Shown here in pieces: positions 40,201 through 52,200 of a DNA stretch of 64,000 nucleotides. Each line of letters begins with the position of its first letter. The first letter of the stretch is position 1. Position numbers and translations under genes: made by a program. The notes below the pieces were generated by a model, which worked only from the letters and a program-made list of their open reading frames with translations, was not told the origin of the DNA and did no database searches. Origin of the DNA: Burhinus oedicnemus (Eukaryota > Chordata > Aves > Charadriiformes > Burhinidae); the NCBI GenBank assembly GCA_008921705.1, contig VFFE01007082.1, positions 290,510 to 354,509 on the forward strand. Direction: 5' to 3'.

Positions 40201-43200
40201 TAGGCATGGAGCAGAAGTTGCAGTGCAGACTAATTTGTCTTCAGACACTCAGGGGTGGGGACTGCAGGAAAATTAGCCTTTGAAATCCTGACATATCAAT
40301 GCCAGGACACAGCAGCACGCTATTCTGGGATTAAGGGGTTGATGGAACTGGGTTTGAAGTGACTAAGTAGTCTTTGGTTCTGTAAATGCCATTCTGGGTT
40401 GGACTGTTTTGCTAAAGGAATTATGCTTCCCGTCTGGAGTGAAGTGGTTAGGGTTTTGTTGTTCTGTATTTTTTGCGGGCAGTGCTGTGACCAGCCACCC
40501 ACTCTGTAGAGGTAGAGATTTCAGCCTCTAGGGCTCTCCATGAAACAGATGGGCTGGGAAAGGTCGTTGGCTAAATAAAACAGGGTTTCCAACAACTCTG
40601 CCACTGTCTGCTTTTCCCAGCAGCTCTGGCTGCAGTCCCCTGTGTAAGAGCTACATGATTAGTTTAACATCTTGCTGCCTGTGTGTCTCCTAGTTGACGT
40701 TGGTGCACCTGCTTTCCCAGGGACATCTGGGTGGCTGAGTAGCATGAATCAGGCAGGGTTGGCTCTGGAGGGGCAGCAACAGGCAGCCTGCCTCCAGTAA
40801 GGGAGGTTGGTTAAGGGAAACAGGCACCGGTTTGCCAAGCCGGTTTGGAGACGGCTGTTCTGCCATTTAAGGGGATAGAAAAACAGTGTAGAGCGCTGCT
40901 CGGGGAGGATGCCTGTGCAGTCTTGTATTTTTGCACTGTGTTGTCCTATGGGAGAAGGGAGCCTTTCTCTTCCTTCGGTGAATGGCATATTGGCGCTCCT
41001 GGGAGCAGAGGGAACAGTCCACTCAATACTTCTGTGGGGTGGAAGAGCCATAGTGGCTTATCTTTTGTGCCCAGAGGGCAGGTTTTGTGCCCAGGTGGCC
41101 CTGTGTTTTCCCCCTACTCCTTTGCAAGCAGATGGTGGAGATTCCCAAGGAGGGCCAAAGCTCCCACAGAGACTGGCCTTCCCAGAATGTTTTGGAGTGT
41201 CCCTCATAGTCTGGGTTGAGTTTGCCAGGCTGTCTCCAAGATACGTGGGGCATTGGCACTTCTTGTGAGCAAACACTGCCAGAAAAGGGGAGGGGGATGA
41301 GGGGAGGTATTTCTATGTCCCCCTTGCCAGCAAGAGCAATTGAAAGCAAATGCTCTCTGGTATTCATATCCATGCATTTGTGCCGGCTCCACTGTAGGGA
41401 GCAGAGCCCAAATTCTGAGCTAATTCTTCCATGCAACATGCTGAAATGCGGCTTTCGTGGGGGGGATTACAGAGAAATAGGTTTAAATGAGGGGAATAAA
41501 GGTTGTGAATGTGATCAGATGTGTGCTCCTGAGTAGTGGGTGTGCTTTAGAAAGCTGGATTTTACCAAAGGGTCTATATTATGTAATTTTAAAAAAGAAA
41601 CGGCCTGGAGATTGGACGTAGTGCTGCGGAGGGAGCACAGTAGTGCAATGTGGAAGGACTGTGGAGAGATCCCTCCTTGCATCCCAGGAAGTGTGGTATG
41701 GAGGGATAGGCACACCAGATACATTCAGTCTGACTTCTTCCACGTTATTTTAAGATTGAGAACTTTACTCTTTTTTTTTTTTTTTTTTTAAGAAGCGGAT
41801 TAATATTTGAGAGTCAGTGCTTTTTTTGAGAGTACAATGCTAAGGGGAGCCAAAAAAAGTGGAGCCCGCGGCTGAAGTTGAATCCAGATGCATAATGCGC
41901 AGCTCTGATTTCAGGTCCATCTGCACTAGCGTGGGCCCTGGATTGGCAGGGGAAAAGGCAGGGAAGGACAAGAGTGCCCCAGGACCCACAGTGTGTGCCC
42001 GGCTACGTTACAGCTCCATGGCTCCCAGGGAGACCTTTGCCCTGAGCTGGGGAACCTTCGTTTAAGAACAGTGCAGCCCAGCAGGCTGTTACGCTTAATG
42101 AAATGTGAAGTGAGGGAATGAGCTGATGGAAAGCATTGCCTCATTTCCACGGGATTTCCAGATCTTCTGCGTTCATCCTCATCTCGCATTTCAGATGGGA
42201 GGTTTTTCTGGAGGGTGGGTGATGATCTGTGTTACATTTGTACAGGTAGAAAGCACCCACTTGATTCATGCTGGGTGTTGCCTGACGGCGCAGTGATGCA
42301 AAAGCAGGAACAGAAGGAGAATCGCAAATGGTTAAAGTGGGTGTGATGGTATCCACTCTCTCAAAATTCCCATTGAAGTGTTCTGACTAGAAAGATGGGA
42401 GTGTTTTAATGGACTTTTTTATCTCTGGATTCCAGCACACTTTAAAACCAGAAGAGCTGTATCAGACAAAACAAATAGACTTTTGCCCTCTGTAAGAAGA
42501 GTCTTTCTAAGAAGCTGTCCATACCAAGCAGCATCAACAAATTGCCTGATTACAGCTGGCAGCCTGATACGAGCCTGATCTATAAATGGGGTGACTTTGT
42601 ACTCCTTGGGAATTACTCCTCTTGCCATCGTGGTGGGTCAGACCGACAGGAAAGCTGTGCTGTCTGCTGGCTGGCGTCTCCGCTAGCGAGTGCTGCTGGA
42701 GTCGGCGGTACATCAACTGTGCTTTCAGGCAGCCTGCCGGGGAGGAGACCGGAGAGCAGACGCAGGCTCCAGCCGTGCAGACCTGGAGCTGTGTTACAAA
42801 CAGTCCCGGGGGGGGGTCTTGTGAGTCAGGGACCCGTGATTACCAGAAAAGGCCTGTTTGGCTTGATGCAGTATTGATAGCGCCTGTTGAAGGATGCATA
42901 AATAGATTCTGCGCCATTAGAGTGCAGGTGACACAAGCTGGTCGCCATTTAATTGCCAAAGTTCAGCTCCTGGTGCCAGCTGCAGAGACCACAGATCATC
43001 TCCGCTTCCCTCCCAGTGATGGGCCACATCAAGAGCCGGTGTAGACTGCTGTATTTCACCTCACAATATATACTGAGTACTCGCTTATTTGTGTAAGCTG
43101 GGAGCTCTGCTCTGCTATCCATTGCGGAGACCTGCTCTTTCTGTCTTGTTCATACACTGCTCTTTAAACAAACTTTTTCCCGCACCTTGGCTCACAGGCT

Positions 43201-46200
43201 GCAGCCAGCACACCACAAGTCCCTAGTTTTGGGGCTCAGCTCCCCAGAAGCAGTTGATTTGGGATCTGCTGAAGAATATTTGAGCTGTTGCTGTGTTTTC
43301 TGCCGTGAAGACGGTCTGGCCTTTTGTTCCCACCTTCAGACAGGAGCATTGTGTACCCACAGCTGCCCACACAGAGCTCTGGATTTGTTCTCAGCCCTGG
43401 ATTCAGGATACTCTTTTTGGATCTGTGTTGACCTTTGAGTATATCTATGCTGCCCTTTGTTCCTGTTGCTCGTTCCCGTCCTCCTTTGCCTGTTTCAATT
43501 CCTACTTGTATGTCATGTCTTTCTGCTTACATTAGATTGACTTTTTACTGCGGGGTAATGCAAAGCCTTTGGGCACTGTGGTAATCCACTTAACAGGTAC
43601 AGTTCTGTGTGGGTTTTCAGTTAAAGAGATGTTGGCAGGTTAAGACGACTGTATTTTAATAGGACATACCACCACCCCTCTGTCAGCACTAACATGCCAA
43701 ATGATTGAAGCGTAAAAGAATTTTTAACCATTTAATTTGCTCCCCACCATTTACAATGTTTGCACCTCCTTATTCTCCCTGCTTGGACAGGCTCGGCACT
43801 TCTTCTTGCTCTGCTCTCTCAAGGTTGGGACGAGTCCAAGACCCTGCAGGGGAATGTTTGTTTCAAAAATAAACACTTGGCTTTAGAATGGGGGGAACAG
43901 GCAATCAGACACCTTTGGTACTTAGGTCTTGTAAATGCTTGCATGAGGTTTTTCTGAAATAAAAAGCAAGAACTGAGCAGGTGATCAAATGCCTCCGTTG
44001 AAGGAGCAGGGGACAAATTTTGTCCTGATAGATCCTCTGATCTGTCCCTTTGATTCCTACCTTCAAGTTTCAGTTGAAGTAATTTCTTTTTCATTACAGT
44101 AGGCTGCATCATCTGACTTGACTTCTGTGTCAGTGTCTTCTCACTAGACCTAGAGTAGAAGTGAATGTTCAAGGCCAAGATAGTAGTAGTGGATCCCAGA
44201 AGGCATTGAGATGATTTTAGGAGAGCCTATTGTGATTTCTCAGCAATTCTGAGAATCAAGCCTCTTCTAGAAGGGAGGAATAGGAATCTGTGAGCCACGT
44301 TTCAGGCCACCATGCTGAGAAAATTCGGTGATTTTCCATAAGCTAAAGCATCTTAGGCACCACTATATAGATGCTCCTTTTTTGAGGACTTTCTGGTGTC
44401 CTTCTGTGCAATTGGTATCCTGTGCTTTGGTATTGCGTAAGTAAGCTGTTGCATTGGCCAACCTGTCCGTTTCATCTTTTGGCTTTCTTTGATTTCCCTG
44501 CAGTGCCCAGGCATTACTTTACCTAAGGAGAGTTGTCAGTCACACCACTCAGTAGTCCTGACTCAGTAGTTGCTTAAATGACTGTGCCTGAATTCACACT
44601 TAGTCCAGCTTGCATTCTTAGTCATGGTTGCCAATTTCCTACCCAGAAGCTGGGAAAAGGTGCTTTGGGAAAGGGTCTTAACCTCTGCTCTTGACTGCCT
44701 GCGTTTACCAAAGTTGTATTGGAAAACTGGTTTGAGAACCTTGCTTAAATTTGCGCCCCCTCTCTCCACAGGAACAATGGGAGAAGCAGGTCAAAGAGGA
44801 GGGGACACCTCTGACCAAGTATTACACTCAGTGGAAGAAGCTAAGAGAGAAGGAGATACAACTGGAAATCAGCGGCAAAGAAAGAGTAAGAATGAAATGT
44901 CTAACTTAATGGACGTCATCTGTGCCATGGGAAGACCAGAGAGCCGTGTCCTGGCAGCAGGGTGGTGGCTGGTCAAAACCAGCTCCACTGATGTGAGCTG
45001 AAACTGGCTTGAGTTGTGTGAGTGCGTAGGCTGGGCATTCTTGGAAAGAGCATGAGTGTGGCTGGACGGCAGCCTAGCCGGTGTCTTCAGCTCCCTGCGG
45101 ATTTGTCTTGTTGGGATCTCTAGGAGCAACGTCTTTGTCTCCTGCCTGGACCCTGTTCATTTGCCCAAGTTAATAGAGGATAGGTGAGACAGGGTGAAGT
45201 AGCGCTAGGGTAAATTTCCCTCTGTCCCTATTTAGGCTCGCGCTGTTCACGACCCATTGGTACAGCAGCAGCCTTTGTAATTCAAGTCTAGGAAGCTGAA
45301 GATGGTAGCGGGAGAGCAATTGTGTGTACTGGAAGGGGCAGGTTGGGTAACAGATTCGATGTGTCTGAGCAACTGGCGCAGTAGCCTTATTGTGGATGTT
45401 ACGCATGTGATGTCGTTTTGAAGTTTAGACTGTACACACGGTTCCTGGGCCTTCTCACATTGCTTTGGGCAGTTTGCATCATTTCTTCCAAATTGCATTG
45501 CTTTTCTGATAGTAAATCAGAGTGGGTTGAGCTCATGTAGGCCTTTAGCTCTTTTTCCAGCTCTGCAGAATGTGACTGGATTGCCATGCCAAAACCTAAC
45601 TTTGCAAGAAAGTGGGAGGGGGGGGGCCCAAGATGCCTGTCTTCTTAGCAAAGGGAATATCGAGGATGCATTCTGTTTTGCATTTTCTCATTTCACCCAT
45701 GTAGGGATGGCTGGTTGTGAGATGGGACTTGCCGTCTGGACAGAAGTGCTCAGACTGCCATTTCCCACATCTCCTGCCCAAGGGAAGGCTCCTTGGCCAG
45801 TCCTCATGGCACTGCGCTCCAGGATGCAGAAGGTGGGGGTGGGAGCGTGCTGACATTAGGAGTCTAAAGGAAAGCTGTCTCGATGCTAATGCAATGAAAG
45901 TGGCTGAGCTAGGCTCTCGGCCAGGGAGCAGGAAATAGATATAATTGGTGTCTCCAGCGTATGGTGGGGAACAATTAAAATAATCAATGGGACATGAGGA
46001 CGATTGGCTCTGAGCCAAGTCCCAGAGCACGGTAGAAGACCTGGGAGATCCTAGAAATGCTCAGTATCGTATACCAGCCTGAGATAAGGACAGGAGGCTG
46101 AAATTCCCTGAGGCAGCCATGCAGAGGGAACAAAAAGCGTGCGTGTTTTCTGGGCAAACCCAGTAGGAGAATGCGGGTTTCCTTTGCAAAAAGGAAATGA

Positions 46201-49200
46201 GGGAGGGGGAGCTAAGAAACAGCAAGAAGCGATGGCTGTGAGTGGAGCTAATACCTTGCCCAAAACTGGCCCTGCTGGTGTGAGCTGACACTTTCCTGGT
46301 ACTGAAGCAGCTCTCACAAGGGGAGAGGAGATCAGCCCTCAGTGTAGACAAGCCCCCCATCTCACGCTAAAGGGAGGAGAGGAGCTGGAGCTCCTTGGGG
46401 TGGCCAGGACCTGCTGAGGTGGAGAGGTCCCCTTGAGGGTGATTGCTTTCCAACAGCAAGGCTCAAGAAGGTGACTTCTGAAACCAGGGGAATGCCGAAG
46501 GGCAGTGACAGGGACTTGTTTTCTCTTGGAGAAAGTGGGCTGAACCAGATAAGCTGTAGAGAGAGACAGACTTTGGAGTTAGCTTTCCGAAAGGCCTGTG
46601 GCTGCCTGACATCTTTGCTTGGTGAATGGGGCTGTTGTCTCTCTCGGTGGGGACTGCTAGCTTAATGATGCAGCATTGTGAAGCCCCAGCAGGAGAGTGA
46701 ACGCCATGAGGCCCATTAGGGCTGGGAAAATCCATGTCCCATTAGCAGCCATTGGGGGGAAGAAATAATAACAGAAAAAATCAGCCTGGCTCTCAGCTGG
46801 TAGGAGCTGCAGCTTGCCTTATATAACAACGCTGACCCCGTCTGCCCATTCCATTTGCTTTTCCCAATGTTTTTTAATGGGATGTAGACTAATCGGCTTC
46901 GTGAGGCTCAGTAGATAGTAACCCTCTAGCTGGGGATTAAAAGACTGGCCCCCAAATTACCTAATTACTGCTACTGTGTGATGAACACAGGCTGTATCTG
47001 TGAGCTGCGGCTCAGCGCAAGTCTCATGCCTTTGCTTTGTGATCGCTCCGCACCTAGTAGGGTTTTCTGGTGCCTTTATTTTGAGGTGTCCATCTTGAAG
47101 GTACTCCTGCGGAGTCTCAGAAAGTTGGAGGTAGCACAACTCAGCATGATTCAACACCAAGTCCTTTTTAATGTGCTCAGGTTGATTTCAACCAGTACTG
47201 ATGTCACCCAAAATGGTAGGCTGCCTGTGAAAATGGGGACTTTTCCTAGGCAGTATGAGAAAATATAAAAAAGTGCCAACTAACAGCCTCTGCTCCCTGC
47301 TGTACGTGCCCTGCACAGGATACTGGGGAATTTTTTCACAATGTTGAGATAAGTCTCTCTCTTTTGCTCCCTTGAATTGGAGAAGACTGTTCCACATCGT
47401 GTACATGAGACATTTTACTCATACACGGCTCCATTTCCACTTTAAACTTACTAAGCTATGTGCTCCATGGAAACATTCCGTGCTCAGGATGTGTGAGGAG
47501 GGAGAATAGGATCTTGTATGTTTTTTGCATTTCATTTACAGCTGCTGAGCAGTAGCGGTGACCGAGGTCATGGAGAACATGCCAACAAGGACTTGGGCAG
47601 TTGATGTAGCCGTTGTTTGTTGTTAAAACTGCGTTTCTGCTTCTGTTTGTGATACTTTGAACCTCAACTATTTCCTAGTTAGGCAGTGCTGGTCTCCTAT
47701 TTAACTGCTGCTGAAGAGTGATAGCTACCAATGCTGCCAGATGGAGACTCTGCAGGTAGCATGGCTCTTGGCACAGGAGAGGTCCCAAAGATGCTGCCTG
47801 TGACTGGGAGACTGCCAGAATGAGCTCCACAGTACCTGTTGGAGTGACCGTCTCTGGGACATGAAAGGCCTTGACCCAAATGTAGCTACCGAGGGAGGAC
47901 GTGGTGGTCCAGGTCTTGGGCTGCAGGAAGCATCGGTGCTTCTCCCCGAGGCTGGGATGATGGCAGCATGACCTGGTTGAGGCACTTGCAGAGGCAAGGA
48001 ATGTATAAACTGCAAGGGATCAGATACGGGGATTGTGTCTGTGATCACAGCCTAATGCTGGGTTAGAAGCATAGTTGCTGCTGATATATTTTAGTTTCCA
48101 AGACCTTTGTGTTTTATTTCTGGAGCCTCTCATTGAATCAGTATTTCTGGAGCATCTCCTCTGCCCTCCCGCCCTCCGTAAAGTTACATGCCAGAACAGA
48201 TGAGAGGAGTGAAGCATGACCCTGTCTGGTCCACCAGAACTGGTAGGGGCTAAGGAAAACGTTTTTACCCTGGCAGCTCCCCTGCCCCACGATGGAGCTT
48301 GCGGGAGCATAACCACCCTAGGAAAGAGGGTGGTTACAGTATGTCGTTAGTGCAGCCGTTGGGCAGTGACTCTGGATTGCTGCTCTTGCTGCGTTTTGCT
48401 TCCCAAGTCTCTTCTCTGGCATGCAACAACTGCTGTTTGGAAAGCCAGTCATGTGCTGCTTTCTTCACGCGTCTTCCCAGCACAGAGACAGTCCAGCAGG
48501 TCTCTGCAGGGCCGGTGGAAGGAGAGGCATCTCATACTGGAAAAAAGCCCGTGGGAAGATGATTTAAAATTAAGGCCCTGCAAATGGTGGTTGGTGATTT
48601 GCTCCCCTCTCCCCTTCTCTGGCCAGCTTCTGACTTTCCATCCTGGTGTTGCAGGTTATTGCTTGTAAGTGCTCAGCTCCTGGAATCAATATTGCCCAGC
48701 TGGGGACCATAACCATGAAACAGGCTGGGAGAAATTGCTGGAATTGGCTGCAGGAGCAAATGCGGGTCTCCGTGTCTCTCGTTGTCTCTCCCCCTCGTCC
48801 CCATTCTCTCACTCCTTCTCTCTCTCTCTGCTGAGAGCTGCTTTTCTATATAGACTGTGCTTTGCTGCTGTTCCCACTGGGGGAAGCTCACGGGAGGGTT
48901 GAAGTGGATGTGGTCAGAGAGGAGTGTGTTGAGGGGTGGTCTGACGGGTGGGAGAGAGCAAATGAGTTATTACTCGCAGGGCGAATGTTTCCAAGCAAGC
49001 TAATGTGTGCTAATGCATGAGTGCTTCCCAGGAGGTGTGCAGCCAGGCACGGGCAGCGGGCAGCTGATGTTCAGAGAGCACTTGGGATTTAATTTGCATT
49101 CTGATTGTCTTTGCCCTGCTGGCCTGAGCCCTTGCAAGTAAATCCTCCCCCTAATCCCCCTCTGGAGAGGTGTAAAGAGGAGTGAGGTGGTGTCAATTGC

Positions 49201-52200
49201 AAGTACTTAATGGCATTGATATTGGCTGTCTGCAGCAGCAAGGCTCTTGGCCCATTGATCTCCATAAGGGCTAGCAACCGGGGGAGCCCCGGTGTAGACA
49301 GACCTTAAGCATCTTCAGCACCTTGCCATTTAACTGGGCTGAAATCTGCAGCCAAAAAGACAGTGCCTTTGCTATAGGTGTCACTGGCATTGGTGGAAAA
49401 CTGCTATTTCGGAGATGACCAGCACAGTCTGGCTTGATTGTGCTTGACTGCCCAAGCTCACAGGGCTTTCAGTCCAGAGATCTAGGACAGCCAGCTTGTC
49501 GTGGACATCTTGCATTTTTATCCATGCTAAGGTACCAGCAGTAGGTGGCCCATTAGCAAAAGTAGTTTATTAGCTAAAGATCAATAGAGCAGTGGTGCTT
49601 TGCGTGTATCATTCACCTTTGTAACTGACTCACAAATCTATCCGTTGCTCCCCTAGTTGGCAGCAGGCAGACCCAACTGTTCTTGGCAATGTGGCTTGCA
49701 CATACTGGGCAAAGCCAAGTTCCTGTGTTTAAGCTCAGCATTTTATGTTTAAACGTACAAATTACGGTTGTTCTTACTGTTGGTTTTGGTTTTTTCCAGC
49801 TTGAAGACTTGAACTTCCCAGAAATTAAGCGTAAGAAGCAAAATGAAAGCAAAGAGGAAGATAAGAAGGAATTCAAGGACCTCTTTGACCTGGACAGTGA
49901 CTCTGATGAGGAGAATGTTGGATTCCCTATAAAAGGTATGGGGCTGGGGCTGGGTATACATTGTGCTTGTCCAGAATTCTGTACAATGTGTGACAATACA
50001 GCCCTGCCATAAGGGGGATGCATGCTGGCCATGTTTGGTTCCAAAGATACACTGTTAGGGAGAGGGAGCCGGATGATGATGCCCCTTGGAGACTTTTTAA
50101 AGTGACACGCAGAAGGTAATTGGGAGGGTTTTATCTTTCTCTCCCTCTCCTACTTTGGCACTCCAGCTCATTTTAAAGCCTTAGTCCTGCATAAGTCTTT
50201 TTCTGTACATGACTCATACTCTCTCCTCCCCTTAGCACCTTCCTTTTGTCACAGACACTGACCTCAACATGATAGCACAAGAACAAGGGGATGTTTGACC
50301 GCAGACCCTGCTTTCAAAAGCTTCAAAGTAGCAGCCATGCTTCATACTGTAATTCCCAAAGAGTGAGTTCTTCTTATGCTTATAACCTAGAATCATAGAA
50401 TCGTCTAGGTTGGAAGGGACCTTTAAGATCATTGAGTCCAACCATCAACCTAACACTGCCAAAAACCACCACTAAACCATGTCCCTAAACCTGTGCAGGT
50501 TCTGGGCTGAAGTCTCACCTTGGAGAACATAAAAGTGTTTCCTGTCTTTTTGTACCGTGAGTTAGGAGGTGCAGAAATCCATGTTTTGTTTCCACACCTA
50601 TAAAAGAAGAGGAAGAATGTTGCTCTACCTGACAGCACGCTGGGTCTTTGCTGTATACGTCATTGCAAACGGTAGCTATCACAGGGGCTGGCTGCCAGAA
50701 TAAGGATCTTTGATGGAAGAATGGTTGTCCTCTCTTTGCATGCACTTCTGATTTATTTATTTTATAGTGACTGATGTTGCAAGTATCTTGACAAGCCATG
50801 AAAGTCTAGAGCCTCTAAAGAAAATGGAGTGATGTCACTCTCTGGCTGTGACCACGAGGGGGCCACAGTAAATTGTGGAACCTGTCTGAGAAGTTCACCA
50901 CATAGTTTGCAGAAAAACTTGGATGTTCTTTTTGTAATTTGGAATGTTTGGGATATCACAGGTTTTCTAAATGCATTGTCATTCATATAGTAGGGCGGAC
51001 TTGCAGGAATACAGAGTTTCTTGTTTGGAGATTTAATCTACAGATAAAGTCCTAGTTTGTTGTGCACATTGTGAGGTGTGAGGATAAATCTGGAGACTTG
51101 CCACAGAACCAATGAGCATTGTCTCCCTCAGGCATCTGTGACACAGGAGGTTGAAAAACTCTTGTTTGATGGCTTGGGGTTGAAGTCAGTGGATTTCTTT
51201 AGGTGACCCGGCCAAGAATGGGAGGAGAGCAAAAGTGAGCACATGACCCAGCAAGGCATTGAGAGATCAGTGTGACATCAAAATGATTTGTTGAGGTATA
51301 TCCTTGAGATGTGGGGTTGTCCTGCCTGCTATATGAGTCAATGCCTTAGAAGAATCCCAGTGGCTTCCAGAAAGGCAGTGATAACTGGAGTTCAGAAGGC
51401 AGGTTGCTGGGAGCCAGAGAGACCCAGGGTCTCTCCCAGTGCCTCCCAGGAACTGACTTTATGTGCACTTGGGAGGTTTGTTGGACTGATGGACTTCTGG
51501 ATGTACCTTGGGATCCTAACGAGGCACATTCGTGATGAAAGTTACTGATGATAGAAGGTCTCTGGCAGCTGTCTGTCTGGCACCTCATGTACGCAGCTTC
51601 TACCTTGTTTCTGCTGCTTGCGTGCTCACTGTAGAAATCTGCTGAATATGAAGGTTTGCAATCTACGTGTTAGGCATGGCTTTTACACCCCCCTGCCTGG
51701 GCACGTGCTTGTGACATCTGTCCACGAGGTTCTTTGGCAGCTTTAAGGGACTGACACATATTGTGAAGAGAGTGCAAATGAGGACTAAGGTCCACACGGT
51801 ATCAAAGGGCTCTCCCTGCTCTGTTTGTACGAGTCCCGCAGCTGCTGGATCTAGTCTTCGGAATCTAGTGGCTGAGCGTGCATCAGCACTGCGGTGTCAC
51901 CGATGGGTCTTGCCTTTCAACATTCCTGGGTCAGCTGCCTCTCTGTAGCCTTTGTTCTTAGTAGGCTGTTTTCTGGAGGGAGGGAACAGGCCCTGAAGGC
52001 AGCTTCCATCTCAAGGAGCAACTGTGCTCAGCCCCACCATGGATCCTGAGGCACTGGGTGGAGACAGCGGAGCACTGGGTGTCTGTACTGTAGCGTAGTT
52101 GAAGTCCCCTTCAGGCGATGGTGTGACTCTGCAGTGGGAAAGGGACAGGGGACAGGGAGGCTGGGAAAAGCGCCTGTGTCTTGGGAGATGCATACAATGA

